Of a DNA stretch of 64,000 bases, positions 52,298 through 63,917 are shown one piece after another. Numbering within the stretch: position 1 is the stretch's first letter; every line of letters begins with the position of its first letter. The notes beneath the pieces were generated by a model that did not search any database, was not told the DNA's origin, and worked only from the letters and a program-made list of their open reading frames with translations. Source of the stretch: Acidobacteriota bacterium (GTDB lineage Bacteria; Acidobacteriota; JAAYUB01); the NCBI GenBank assembly GCA_018001935.1, contig JAGNHB010000009.1:1-64000 (forward strand), given 5' to 3'. The translations under genes were made by a program, and so were the position numbers.

Positions 52298-52726
52298 ATG
52301 AGAACGTACATCCCCAAGCCGAGCACGATCGAGAAGAAGTGGTGGGTGGTCGACGCCAAGGACCAGGTCCTCGGCCGGCTCGCCACCAACGTGGCCCGCG
52401 TCCTCTGCGGCAAGCACAAGCCGACCTGGGTCCCCTTCCTGGACACGGGCGACTTCGTCATCGTGGTCAACGCCGCGCAGGTCGTCATCACCGGCAACAA
52501 GCTGGACCAGAAGTACTACCGCCGCCACACCGGCTACCCTGGCGGCCTGAAGGAAATCCAGGCCAAGAAGCTGTTCGCCGCCAAGCCGGAGACCGTCGTC
52601 AAGGAAGCCGTCTGGGGCATGCTGCCCAAGAACAAGCTGGGCAAGAAGATGCTGTCCAAGCTGAAGGTTTACGCCGGCCCCGACCACAAGCACCAGGCCC
52701 AGCAGCCTGAGGAAAAGAAATTCTAA
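52298..52726 (+). CDS. rplM: 50S ribosomal protein L13
   Basis: A 142-residue early-assembly protein of the large subunit. The opening RTYIPKPSTIEKKWWVVDAK and the segment KYYRRHTGYPGGLKE are characteristic. GGAG lies eight bases before the ATG. It is the first gene of the cluster rplM-rpsI-rpsB-tsf. Confidence 0.97.
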   Translation: MRTYIPKPSTIEKKWWVVDAKDQVLGRLATNVARVLCGKHKPTWVPFLDTGDFVIVVNAAQVVITGNKLDQKYYRRHTGYPGGLKEIQAKKLFAAKPETVVKEAVWGMLPKNKLGKKMLSKLKVYAGPDHKHQAQQPEEKKF

Positions 52727-52744
52727 TCCCAAGGAGAAGATACA

Positions 52745-53140
52745 TTGGCCACCAAAGTTCAGTTTTACGGAACGGGTAGGCGCAAGACCGCCGTGGCGCG
52801 GGTTTTTCTTCGTCCGGGCGCCGGGAAGATCTTCGTCAACCGGCTCACCTACGAGGACTACTTCAAGACCAACACCCAGCGGATGATGGTGCGTCAACCC
52901 TTGCTGCTCACCGAGAACCTCAGCAAGTTCGACCTCAACGTGACGGTCATGGGCGGGGGGCTGGTGTCGCAGGCCGGCGCCGTCCGCCACGGCATCGCCC
53001 GCGCGCTGGTGGATTTCAACTCGGAGCTTCGGTTGAAACTCAAGCAGGCGAAGTTCCTCACGCGCGACCCGCGCAAGAAGGAACGCAAGAAGTACGGTCA
53101 GCCTGGCGCCCGCCGCCGCTACCAGTACTCCAAGCGCTAG
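52745..53140 (+). CDS. rpsI: 30S ribosomal protein S9
   Basis: A 131-residue protein ending [11 protein letters not shown], the tail that reaches the decoding region. The N-terminal [15 protein letters not shown] is typical. A TTG start with AAGGAG upstream is used. It is 18 bases after rplM. Confidence 0.97.
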   Translation: MATKVQFYGTGRRKTAVARVFLRPGAGKIFVNRLTYEDYFKTNTQRMMVRQPLLLTENLSKFDLNVTVMGGGLVSQAGAVRHGIARALVDFNSELRLKLKQAKFLTRDPRKKERKKYGQPGARRRYQYSKR

Positions 53141-53180
53141 TCGACCGGTTTCCGGAATATTAAGGTTACAGGAGGCTCCG

Positions 53181-54098
<918 letters not shown>

Positions 54099-54170
54099 GC
54101 CCGCGGGGCGAACCCGACGACCGAACCCGGGGCCGCAAGGCCCCGTTTCACCTGGATCCTGGAGGACAAC

Positions 54171-54779
54171 ATGCAGATAACACCCGCAATGGTGAAGGAA
54201 TTGAGGGAAAAGACCGACGCCGGCATGATGGAGTGCAAGACCGCCCTCGTCGAGGCCGACGGCGACATGGAAAAGGCCGTGGAGATCCTGCGGAAACGCG
54301 GGGTGGCCACCGCCTCCAAGAAGTCCACCCGCGTCGCGAGCGAGGGGGTCATCGGTTCCTACATCCACCACAACCACAAGGTCGGCGTTCTCATCGAAGT
54401 GAACTGTGAGACCGATTTCGTCGCCAAGAACGACAAGTTCAAGGAACTGGTCCACAACGTGGCCATGCAGATCGCCGTCACCCGGCCGCGCTGGGTCCGG
54501 CGGGACGAAGTCCCCGCCGCCGTCGTCGAGAAGGAGCGGGAAATCTACCGCGAGGCCCTGAAGAACGACGAAAAGAACCGGAACAAACCGCCCGCCGTCA
54601 TGGACAAGATCATCGACGGCCGAATCGAAAAGTTCTTCAAGGAAACCTGCCTGACGGAGCAGGAGTACATCAAGGACTCCACCATGACCATCGAAGGATA
54701 CGTGCACTCCATCATCGGGGTCATCAAGGAGAACATCCGCATCCGGCGCTTCTGCTGCTTCAAGGTCGGCGAGGAATGA
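54171..54779 (+). CDS. tsf: Elongation factor Ts, short form
   Basis: Nucleotide exchange factor for EF-Tu. The 202-residue product is of the short type: it has the UBA-like N domain (VKELREKTDAGMMECKTALV), the core HNHKVGVLIEVNCETDFVAK and the C-terminal module, but one core subdomain is reduced. GGAGG precedes the ATG. It follows rpsB as in most bacteria. pyrH and frr do not follow. Confidence 0.95.
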   Translation: MQITPAMVKELREKTDAGMMECKTALVEADGDMEKAVEILRKRGVATASKKSTRVASEGVIGSYIHHNHKVGVLIEVNCETDFVAKNDKFKELVHNVAMQIAVTRPRWVRRDEVPAAVVEKEREIYREALKNDEKNRNKPPAVMDKIIDGRIEKFFKETCLTEQEYIKDSTMTIEGYVHSIIGVIKENIRIRRFCCFKVGEE

Positions 54780-54819
54780 GAACACCGCGCGCCGATCGCG
54801 CGGCGCGCACGGAGGCACC

Positions 54820-55290
54820 ATGATCAGAACCGTTTCCAAGGAGGCTCTCGGCCAGTACGAGGAAGGGTTGCGGCTGCTGTTCGAGCACCAGTACGCCGAG
54901 GCCCGGAAGGTTTTCACCCAGATCGCCAAGGCGGCCGGGACCCATCCCCTCATGAAGAACCGCGCGGAAGCCTTCGTGAAGACCTGCACCCTCCGCGTGG
55001 AGAAGGTCTCGCGGGAGCAGCAGGAAACCGACGACTGGCTGGCGACGGTGATCTACCACGCCAACCGGGGGGAGTGGGCCCTCGCGGAAGAGGCCCTCAA
55101 GAAACTCCAGGGTCTGAAGGGAAACGATCTCCTGCCCTACCTGGCCGCCGTCGTGGCCTGCGGAAAGGGCGACCTCGCCCGTGCCCGGGCGGCCTTCGCC
55201 GAGAGCGTGGACCTGGACCCCGAAAATCGCCGTCGCGGGCGCCACGACCCGGACCTCGAACCCATCCGCGGCGGTTCCGCCGGCAACTGA
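54820..55290 (+). CDS. TPR-like helical protein after tsf
   Basis: A 156-residue soluble protein made of helix pairs (YEEGLRLLFEHQYAEARKVF, then GEWALAEEALKKLQGLKGND, then KGDLARARAAFAESVDLDPE), like three TPR units. The C terminus is charged. It is on the same message as tsf, and the terminator follows, so it is regulated with translation genes. Function is unknown. Confidence 0.72.
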   Translation: MIRTVSKEALGQYEEGLRLLFEHQYAEARKVFTQIAKAAGTHPLMKNRAEAFVKTCTLRVEKVSREQQETDDWLATVIYHANRGEWALAEEALKKLQGLKGNDLLPYLAAVVACGKGDLARARAAFAESVDLDPENRRRGRHDPDLEPIRGGSAGN

Positions 55291-55342
55291 ACCCTTGGAA
55301 AATCCACCGCGCGCCGGCGCGGACAAACCGTTGAAATCTTTC

Positions 55343-55375
55343 GGGGCATGAGCTATCATGCCCCTTTTGTTTTTG
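55343..55375 (+). terminator. Rho-independent terminator of the rplM cluster
   Basis: GGGGCATGA pairs with TCATGCCCC around GCTA and is followed by a T-rich tail. It lies between the TPR-like gene and glmU, which therefore probably has its own promoter. Confidence 0.88.
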
Positions 55376-55403
55376 CCGACTGCGGCTTCGGGAGGAGCAT
55401 GCC

Positions 55404-56813
55404 ATGTCTGAGGTTTTCGGGGTTTTAATCCTCGCCGCCGGGAAGGGCACCCGCATGAAATCGGACCTGCCCAAGGTCCTCCACCCCGTCCGGGAGGTCC
55501 CCATGCTGGGGTGGGTCCTGGACACCGCCGATTCCCTCGGCCCCGCCTGGACGATCACCGTCATCGGCGCCGGGGCCGAGAAGGTCCAGGATCGGTTCCG
55601 CAACCGCGGCCGCTTCGTTCTCCAGGAACCCCAGCTCGGGTCGGGCCACGCGGTGATGCAGGCCGTTCCGCTTCTGGAGGGCGAGGCGGGCGACGTGCTG
55701 GTGCTCATGGGCGACGTCCCCCTCCTGCGGCGGCAGACCCTCGAGGCCCTGCTCTCCGAGCACCGGGCGTCCGGGGCGGCTTGCACCGTCCTGACCGCCG
55801 TGCCTCCCGAGCCCGGCGCCTACGGCCGGGTGATCCGGGACGACTACGGAAACGTCCGGGCCATCCGGGAAGCCCGGGACGCCAACGAGGCCGAGCGGTC
55901 GGTCCGCGAGATCAACACCGGCATCTACGCCTTCGCCGTCACCCCCCTGTGCCGTCACATCCGGCAGCTCAAGGCCGACAATGCCCAGGGTGAGTACTAC
56001 CTCACGGACCTGGTGGAGATCTTCCACGCCGTGGGCCTGAAGGTCCGGGCCTTCCAGGTCGGCGACCACCGGGAGGTGGCGGGGATCAATCACCGGGGCG
56101 ACCTGGCCGACGCCGAGCGCGAGCTGGGCCGCCGGATCAACCGGGAGTGGATGCTGGCCGGCGTCACGATGCTCGACCCCGAGCGCACCGACATCGGCCC
56201 CGCCGTCCGCCTGGAGCCCGAGGTGGTCCTCCACCCCGGCGTCACGCTCCGGGGCGCCACCACCGTAGCCCGCGGCTGCGAGATCCTCCCCGGGTCTTGG
56301 CTGGAGAACACCGTGCTGGAGGCGGACGTCCGGGTGGAGTTCTCGGTCGTCCGGGACTCCGTGATCCGGGCCCGGACCACGGTGGGCCCCTTCGCCCACC
56401 TCCGGGGCGGCGCCGTCATCGGGCCTTCCAACCGGATCGGCAACTTCGTGGAGATCAAGAAAACCACCACGGGCGCGGGCACCAAGGCGTCCCACCTGAC
56501 CTACCTGGGCGACGCCACCGTCGGGGCGGAGGTGAACGTGGGGGCGGGGACCATCACCTGCAACTACGACGGGGTCCGCAAGAACCCCACCGTCATCGAG
56601 GATGGGGCTTTCATCGGCAGCGACAGCATCCTCGTGGCCCCCGTGACGGTGGGCCGGGGCGCCTACACCGCCGCCGGGTCCACCGTCACCCGCGACGTGC
56701 CCGCCGATGCCCTGGCCGTCGGCCGCGCCCACCAGACCACCGTCGAAGGGTGGGCGGCGAGGCGGCGGCAGAAACTGGCCCAGGAGAAGGCTGCGAAGGG
56801 AGAGAAGGAGTGA
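55404..56813 (+). CDS. glmU: Bifunctional GlmU
   Basis: Makes UDP-N-acetylglucosamine from glucosamine-1-phosphate: acetylation by the C-terminal half and uridylyl transfer by the N-terminal half. The 469 residues begin with LAAGKGTRMKSDLPKVLHPV (uridylyltransferase loop), then QLGSGHAV and EINTGIYAF. From about residue 255, a left-handed beta-helix follows, with KKTTTGAGTKASHLTYLGDA and GAGTITCNYDG typical of the acetyltransferase. The end overlaps the start of the DHH gene by four bases. It supplies peptidoglycan and lipid A precursors. Confidence 0.97.
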   Translation: MSEVFGVLILAAGKGTRMKSDLPKVLHPVREVPMLGWVLDTADSLGPAWTITVIGAGAEKVQDRFRNRGRFVLQEPQLGSGHAVMQAVPLLEGEAGDVLVLMGDVPLLRRQTLEALLSEHRASGAACTVLTAVPPEPGAYGRVIRDDYGNVRAIREARDANEAERSVREINTGIYAFAVTPLCRHIRQLKADNAQGEYYLTDLVEIFHAVGLKVRAFQVGDHREVAGINHRGDLADAERELGRRINREWMLAGVTMLDPERTDIGPAVRLEPEVVLHPGVTLRGATTVARGCEILPGSWLENTVLEADVRVEFSVVRDSVIRARTTVGPFAHLRGGAVIGPSNRIGNFVEIKKTTTGAGTKASHLTYLGDATVGAEVNVGAGTITCNYDGVRKNPTVIEDGAFIGSDSILVAPVTVGRGAYTAAGSTVTRDVPADALAVGRAHQTTVEGWAARRRQKLAQEKAAKGEKE

Positions 56814-57835
56814 CGTCCATCCTTATCCCCACGCTGTTCCGGGAGGAACTGGATCTCTTTCACGCCGCTGCCGCCCGGGCGAATGCGATCCTGATCACCG
56901 CCACCGAGCGGGAGGACGGTGACTCGGTGGCCTCCGAGCTGGCCGTCAGGCACATCCTCGAGCTAAGCTTCCCGGCCGCCGGGAAGACCATCCACATCGT
57001 CAACGAGCAGGCATGCCCCGACCGCTATCGCTTCCTCCACGGGGCGGACGGGATCTTGCCCCTGGACGCCGTGGCGGGAAACCGCTACGACCTCGGGGTG
57101 GTGGTGGACTGCGGGGCGGACCGTTCCGGCTCGGTCCGGCCGCTGTTTCTCTCCTGCCCGTTCAAGGTGAAGATCGACCACCACTCCTTCGGCAACTCCG
57201 GGCAGTACGACGTGTCCATCAGCACCAGCGCCGTGGCGTCCACCACCGAGATCCTGTTCCAGTTCGTGACGCACCCCCGGTGGGCCGTGCCGCTCGACCC
57301 GCTCCTCGCCGAGCTGATCTACGTCGGCATCCTGTGCGACACGGGCGCCTTCCGCTACGATCTCACCCGGCCCTCGACCCACGCCATCGCCTCGCGGCTC
57401 ATCGAGACGGGGTTCGACTTTCCCCGGACCGCCGAGCGAGTGCACCTGGAGCGCAGCTTTCCCATGAAAAAGCTCCTGGGGCGCGTGCTGGACACCCTCG
57501 CGGTCGCCCCGCACGGCCGGTACCTCCACGCCGTCATCACCCGGGAGATGATGGCCGGGACCGGGTCCTCCCGCGAGGACGCCGGCGACATCATCGACGA
57601 GATCTGCTTCGTCCGCGGGGTGGAGGTCTCCGTCCTCTTCGTCGAGCAGGACGACGGCTCGGTGCGGGTCTCCCTCCGCTCCAAGGGCGACTTCAACGTG
57701 GGCGATTTCGCCCGGCGCATCATCGACACGGGCGGCGGGCACCCCCGCGCCGCCGGGTGCTCCTTCGACGGCCCCCTGCCCGAGGTGAAGCGGCATGTCT
57801 TCGACCTCCTCGACCGGGAACTGGCGCAGGGGTGA
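56810..57835 (+). CDS. DHH-family phosphoesterase (NrnA-like)
   Basis: A 341-residue hydrolase with the two-domain DHH/DHHA1 plan of nanoRNases and pAp phosphatases, which degrade short RNA or nucleotide phosphates using manganese. Motifs are EREDGDSVASE, VVVDCGADRSG, KIDHHSFGN (the DHH) and GGGHPRAAGCSF in the DHHA1 domain. The opening aspartate motif is less canonical than in NrnA, so activity may differ. The GTG start overlaps the glmU stop, which argues for coupled translation. Confidence 0.88.
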   Translation: MTSILIPTLFREELDLFHAAAARANAILITATEREDGDSVASELAVRHILELSFPAAGKTIHIVNEQACPDRYRFLHGADGILPLDAVAGNRYDLGVVVDCGADRSGSVRPLFLSCPFKVKIDHHSFGNSGQYDVSISTSAVASTTEILFQFVTHPRWAVPLDPLLAELIYVGILCDTGAFRYDLTRPSTHAIASRLIETGFDFPRTAERVHLERSFPMKKLLGRVLDTLAVAPHGRYLHAVITREMMAGTGSSREDAGDIIDEICFVRGVEVSVLFVEQDDGSVRVSLRSKGDFNVGDFARRIIDTGGGHPRAAGCSFDGPLPEVKRHVFDLLDRELAQG

Positions 57836-57907
57836 CCGTCGCCCCCGGCCCCGCCGGACCCCGCTCGCCCGGCGGTTTCATTCCACTGCGACGGGGTGAG
57901 GCACGAG

Positions 57908-59173
<1,266 letters not shown>

Positions 59174-59227
59174 AGGGGCCGGGCAAACGGAAAAGGAACC
59201 TCGAAAGACACGGAAGACACGAAAGAA

Positions 59228-59258
59228 GAATCCAGAATTCAGAATCCAGAATTCAGAA
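59228..59258 (+). repeat. Simple repeat family F (CCAGAATTCAGAAT)
   Basis: Two units of AATCCAGAATTCAG, the opposite strand of the ATTCTGAATTCTG repeats at 10615-10653. Confidence 0.7.
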
Positions 59259-59303
59259 TGCAGGAGGGAGAGACGGGAGGGGCATACAGCCGTTGGGAGA
59301 CAA

Positions 59304-59350
59304 CCGTCCGCAGGCAGTCGTCAGTGAACAGCCGTCCGCAGGCAGTCGTC
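59304..59350 (+). repeat. 28-bp direct repeat, two copies
   Basis: CCGTCCGCAGGCAGTCGTC occurs exactly at 59304-59322 and 59332-59350, separated by AGTGAACAG. Confidence 0.8.
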
Positions 59351-59660
59351 GGGAGACGGGGAAAAGGGGACGGCGATGGGCCTGCAGGCCGTAACCGGAG
59401 ACGCCTCTTCTCCGTGCCTCCGTGCCCCGGTGAGAGACCTTCCGGAAGGTCTTTCCCGATTCACCCTGGGTTTGCTCTTCCGAAGGGCACGCGGAGCGTC
59501 CAGGGAACTGCAGCCGGAAAGCCACCCCCCCCGAGGCTTGACACCCGGCCCGATTCCGACTATTGTCGATTCCGATACCCCGTGGATCGGCCCGGGCACA
59601 TGGCGGCCCCCTTCCGGCCCGCCGGCTCGCCCGCCGACGTCGCGGGACCGGGAGACCCCC

Positions 59661-62600
59661 ATGAACACGAACCCGCCCCGAGACGACCGGCCGCCGCCAA
59701 CCCGCGGGATGCCGGCCCGCTGCCGGCCCGCCGGTCTGATCATCCTCCTGTTGGCGGGTTTTTGCCCGGGTGAGCCGCCTTCCAGTTCGTCCCCGCCGTC
59801 CGGCACCCCCGCGGAAGCCCTGGCGGCCGGGAAGGACCTCGCCGCAAAGGGCCGGTTCGCGGAGGCCCGGGCTGCGTACGAGCGGGCCCTGGAAATGGCC
59901 CGGAAGGCATCCGACCGGGCCGCGGAGGGGCAGGCGCTCGTGGGGCTCGGGAACGCCCTCCTGGATTCCGGCGACCCCTCGGCCGGCGATTCCACCCTGC
60001 GGCAGGCACTGGATGTCTTCACCGCCCGGGGCGATCTCCCGGGGCGGGCCCTGGCCCTCCAGGGGCTCGGAGACGCGTCCCTGGCCGCGAACGACCTCGC
60101 TGCCGCGCTGGAGCGATACGAAAAGGCGCTCGCCCTCCAGCGCGAAACCGGGGACCGGCACGCCCAGGCCGAGACCCTGTACCGCCTGAGCGCCACCCAA
60201 TACCGGGCCGATCGGTTCCAGGCCGCCATCGAACTCAGCGAGGCCGCCCTTCCCCTGTTCCGCGAGGCGGGGGACGCCCGCGGCGAGGCGGATGCCCTGG
60301 CGGGAATCGGCTCGGCCTGCTGCGGCCTCGGACAACCGAGCCGGGCGCTGGAGTGCTACGAGAAAGTCCTCGCCCTGCAGCGCACGTTCGGCGACCGGCA
60401 GGGCGAGGCCGTCACGCTCAACAACCTCGCCGGCATTCTGGACGACCTTGGCGAAAAGACCCGGGCGCTGGCCTGTTGCGAACAATCCCTCGCCCTCCGG
60501 CGCCAGGTGTGCGACGTCCGGGGCGAGGCCATCACCCTGAGCCGGATGGGGTCGCTCTACGACGATCTCGGCCAGAAGGCCCGGGCACTGGAGTGCTACG
60601 AAAATGCCCTCCCCCTCCGCCGGGAAGCGAAGGACCGGCGGGGAGAAGCTTACACCCTGAACAACATCGGCCTGGTCTACGCCGACCTGGGGCAGAAAGA
60701 CCGCGCCGTGGAGTTCTACGAGAAAGCGCTCCCCATCCTCAGGGAAGTGGGGGACCGGCGGACCGAGGCCGTGACGCTTCAGAACCTGGGCGTGGTCTAC
60801 GACGACCTCGGCCGGAAGGCCCGGGCGGTGGAGTACTTCGAGAAGGCCCTCCCCCTGCTGCGCGCGATCCCCGACCGGCGCAACGAGGCGGTGACGGTGC
60901 ACAACCTCGGCCAGGTGTACCAGAGCCTCGGCCAGCTGGCGAAGGCGATCGATCTCTACGAGAAGGCCCTGGCCGTCGCCCGTGAGCAGAAGGACCCGCG
61001 GGGCGAGGGCATCGCCCTGCTCAACATCGGGGCGGCCCTCCAGAGAATCGGGGAGAACGCCCGAGCGATGGAGCACTTCGAGCGGGCCCTTCCCCTTCTC
61101 CGGAACGTCGGCGACCGGCGCAGCGAGGCGGCTGTCCTGGGCGGCATCGGCACCATCCGCTTCATCCTCGGCGACGGGGACCCGGCGCTGGAGTGCTTCG
61201 ACCGGGCCATCGAGCTCAAACGGGCGGTGGGGGACCGCAACGGGGAAGGATTGATGTTGAACAACCTCGGCGCCGCCTGCTTCAAGCTGGGCCGGCGTGA
61301 CCGGGCCGAGGCGTGCTTTCGCCGGAGCCTGCCGATCCTTCGGGAGGTTGGTGACCGGACGAGCCAGGCCGCCACGCTCAGTTTCCTGATGAAGGTGGCC
61401 GAGGACCGGGGTTTCCGTTACCTCGCGGTTTTACTGGGCAAACAGTCGATCCGCCTGTGCCAGGAAGTCCGGGGGGACCTCCGGCGGCTGGGCCCGGAAA
61501 TCCGCCGGTCCTACCTCGAGACCGTCCAGTCCGCCTACCGCAACCTCGCCTCCAGCCTGCTGCGTCTGAAGCGGCCCGCCGAGGCCCACCAAGTCCTGTC
61601 CCTCCTGAAGGAACAGGAGTATTTCGATTTCACCCAGGGGGCGGATTTCGCGGGTGGAGCCGTTCTCACCGCCGATTTCACACCGCTGGAGCAGAGGATG
61701 GACCGACGGCTCCAGGAGGCCCTCGGGGAGGCAGCCCGGGTCGGGGGCGACCTCACGGTCCTTCAGTTTCGCCAGCGGCGAACATCGGGGGAGGAAACCC
61801 GCCTGGCCGAACTCGCCGCCGCTTATGAAAATACCCGGAAAGCCTGGGAAAGGGGCCTGGACGCCACCGGGGCCGAGATGGAGACGGAGGGGCCCCGGGA
61901 AGCCCCCTTGGTCCCGTCCTCCGTGAGGGAACTCTGGAAGGATCTGCACGCACTGGGACGGGGCACGGCCGTGGTGTACACCCTCCTGGCCCCGGACCGG
62001 GCCTGGCTCGTGGGGCTGACCCCCGGCGACCTCCGGTTCTGGGAGGTGGAGCTTCCCGTTGAAAGCCTGAAGTCCACCCTCGAAGCGTTTCACCGCCGGC
62101 TCCAGTCTCCGGGCTCGGACCCCCGCCCCACCGGGAAGAAACTCTACGACGCCCTGGTGGCGCCCCTGAAAAGCTGGCGGCAGGAGAAAAAGGTTCACCG
62201 GATTCTCTGGTCACTGGACGGGGTCCTCCGCTACGTTCCCCCCGGCGCGCTCTGGAGCGGGACGCACTACCTGGTGGAGGAGTTGCCTGTCTCCGTCTTC
62301 ACGCCCGCCGCCCGGCTCCGTGCGAACCCTTCCCACGGGCCCCGGCAGGCCCTGGCGGCGGGGGTCTCGAAGGCGATCGGGGATTTCCCGGCCCTGGAAG
62401 GGGTACCGGCCGAGTTGCGTTGCGTGGTCCGGCAGGAGAACGGCCCGGACGGCGCCCTCCCCGGCCGGGTACTCCTGGACGGCGACTTCACCGAGGCGAG
62501 GCTTCGGGAGGGCCTGGGGACCGGATGCTCCGTGCTTCACCTGGCCAGTCACTTCCAGTTCAGCCCCGAGGGCGAGCGGGAATCCTTTCTGTTGCTGGGG

Positions 62601-63056
62601 GACGGCACCCGTCTTAGCCTGGAGGCCATGCGAGCGGGAGAGCCGCTGTTCCGGGGCCTGGACCTGCTGACGCTCTCCGCCTGCCAGACGGGCGTGGGAG
62701 GAATGGGGGCCATGGGGGACGAGGTCGAGGGGTTCGGCGTCATGGCGCAGCGGCAGGGGGCCCGGTCCGTGATCGCCACGCTCTGGCCCGTGACCGACGA
62801 CAGCACCCGCGCCCTGATGCAGCGTTTCTACCGGGCCTGGGCCCGGCGGGGCGCCGCCCGCTCCGACGCGCTCCGGGAAGCCCAACTGGCCCTGCTCCGG
62901 GGGAAAGCCACGGTCCATCTCCCCGGGAGCGGGCGCGGGGACGCACCGGACGAGGGGAGCAAGGTCGGTTCCCGCCGCTTCGTGCCCCCGAAAAGCGCCC
63001 CCTGCGCCCACCCGTACTACTGGGCGTCCTTCATCCTGATGGGGAACTGGAAGTGA
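59661..63056 (+). CDS. TPR-CHAT protein with export-like N terminus
   Basis: A 1,131-residue protein. After a hydrophobic segment (residues 22-32, LIILLLAGFC) come about 13 TPR units of 40 residues each, of kinesin-light-chain type (TLNNLAGILDDLGEKTRALA and relatives), spanning about 50-580. A helical linker follows to about 740. The C-terminal CHAT domain has catalytic H964 in LHLASHFQF and C1008 in LSACQTGVGG, then WPVTDDSTRALM. CHAT domains are caspase-like proteases, many regulated through repeat domains. No target or effector gene is adjacent. The ATG at 59661 follows GGGAG; about 95 upstream in-frame codons are repeat DNA. Whether the N terminus is cleaved is unclear. Confidence 0.92.
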   Translation: MNTNPPRDDRPPPTRGMPARCRPAGLIILLLAGFCPGEPPSSSSPPSGTPAEALAAGKDLAAKGRFAEARAAYERALEMARKASDRAAEGQALVGLGNALLDSGDPSAGDSTLRQALDVFTARGDLPGRALALQGLGDASLAANDLAAALERYEKALALQRETGDRHAQAETLYRLSATQYRADRFQAAIELSEAALPLFREAGDARGEADALAGIGSACCGLGQPSRALECYEKVLALQRTFGDRQGEAVTLNNLAGILDDLGEKTRALACCEQSLALRRQVCDVRGEAITLSRMGSLYDDLGQKARALECYENALPLRREAKDRRGEAYTLNNIGLVYADLGQKDRAVEFYEKALPILREVGDRRTEAVTLQNLGVVYDDLGRKARAVEYFEKALPLLRAIPDRRNEAVTVHNLGQVYQSLGQLAKAIDLYEKALAVAREQKDPRGEGIALLNIGAALQRIGENARAMEHFERALPLLRNVGDRRSEAAVLGGIGTIRFILGDGDPALECFDRAIELKRAVGDRNGEGLMLNNLGAACFKLGRRDRAEACFRRSLPILREVGDRTSQAATLSFLMKVAEDRGFRYLAVLLGKQSIRLCQEVRGDLRRLGPEIRRSYLETVQSAYRNLASSLLRLKRPAEAHQVLSLLKEQEYFDFTQGADFAGGAVLTADFTPLEQRMDRRLQEALGEAARVGGDLTVLQFRQRRTSGEETRLAELAAAYENTRKAWERGLDATGAEMETEGPREAPLVPSSVRELWKDLHALGRGTAVVYTLLAPDRAWLVGLTPGDLRFWEVELPVESLKSTLEAFHRRLQSPGSDPRPTGKKLYDALVAPLKSWRQEKKVHRILWSLDGVLRYVPPGALWSGTHYLVEELPVSVFTPAARLRANPSHGPRQALAAGVSKAIGDFPALEGVPAELRCVVRQENGPDGALPGRVLLDGDFTEARLREGLGTGCSVLHLASHFQFSPEGERESFLLLGDGTRLSLEAMRAGEPLFRGLDLLTLSACQTGVGGMGAMGDEVEGFGVMAQRQGARSVIATLWPVTDDSTRALMQRFYRAWARRGAARSDALREAQLALLRGKATVHLPGSGRGDAPDEGSKVGSRRFVPPKSAPCAHPYYWASFILMGNWK

Positions 63057-63059
63057 GAG

Positions 63060-63139
63060 GTTATAGGCTGTAGGCTGTAGGCTGTAGGCTGTAGGTCCGG
63101 AGGGGTTCCCATCGGTATCGGTATCGGTATCGCAATCGC
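63060..63139 (+). repeat. TAGGCTG units and family D units
   Basis: Five near-exact units of GTAGGCT lie at about 63060-63095, then ATCGGTATCGGTATCGGTAT at 63111-63130. Confidence 0.78.
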
Positions 63140-63152
63140 CGTCGCGGGGAAA

Positions 63153-63221
63153 CCCGTTCGTACGTGCCGTCCCGGCGCGGATCCCGCCCCGCCCGTTCGT
63201 ACGCGCCGTCCCGACGGGGAT
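63153..63221 (+). repeat. 39-bp spaced direct repeat
   Basis: CCCGTTCGTACGTGCCGTCC (63153) and CCCGTTCGTACGCGCCGTCC (63192) are each followed by a similar tail ending GGAT. Confidence 0.75.
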
Positions 63222-63477
63222 TTCCCTGCAAATGGACGCACGTCAAAACGGTTTTACGGTTATTTCGGTCCCGTCGTGCATCGGAACAATGCCGTGCCCC
63301 CGCCGCCTTCGGGGCGGGTTCGGAAAGGTTTTGGCGCACGGATCCCCGGGGCGGCGCCGCGGACGCTCGACACGTCGTCGCGCTCTGCTTGGGTTCGCCG
63401 GCGTCCGCGGCTTGCCCCGGGCTGAAACGCCTTTCCCCTGCGGGGAATAGGGGCGGGGGGGGCACAAATCAAATCAG

Positions 63478-63612
63478 GATCGGACGTTCGAGGGCCCCGG
63501 TCGGGAGCGGACGTTCGAGCCGCCCAACCGGGATCAGACGTTCGAGAGCTTCGATCGGCATCGGACACTCGCGGAACTCAACCGGAAACGGCGCTTCGAG
63601 GGACCTGCCCTC
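63478..63612 (+). repeat. 27-bp tandem repeat, five units
   Basis: Units start at 63478, 63505, 63532, 63559 and 63586. The best kept part is GACGTTCGAG near the start, and most units end in CGG. Because 27 is a multiple of three, frames stay open and translate into nine-residue repeats. Confidence 0.85.
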
Positions 63613-63917
63613 CCCGAAGGGGAGGGGGCGTCCCAGCCGGGGGCAAGGCGCGGGCGCCGGCCTCGAACGTGTAGCGAGCCTCTCGTCCGGAGCGCCCGCG
63701 TCGCCGCCCCCGGAACGCGGCAGCGGAGGAAGAAAACGCACCCTGAAAGGGTGCGGGGAAGGCGGGTTTTCCGGCCAGGGCCGTCTTCTATAGCGGGCTT
63801 TGCGCCTGGCCAGAGCCGGTCCGAATCTTGATCTCGCCAAGGAGCAACGCTCGCAAAGAAAACCCTTTCCGGGAAGCGCTCGGGGTTGCGATGGGCTGGT
63901 GATGGGGCCGCGCCGCT

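Larger units (their letters stand above)
59174..59660. other. Intergenic region with three repeat families in a row
   Basis: The gap holds family A units (59196-59216), GAATTC-type units (59228-59258), a 28-base direct repeat (59304-59350), then GC-rich DNA. Frames reading through it upstream of the CHAT gene are repeat translations. Confidence 0.65.

Noticed and set aside
59661-63056. CHAT protein as part of a CRISPR-caspase system
   Set aside because: No Cas7-11-like or other cas gene lies in the window, and a CHAT domain alone is not evidence for such a system.
63478-63612. Possible CRISPR array at the window end
   Set aside because: The 27-base units are contiguous and degenerate, without spacer-repeat alternation.
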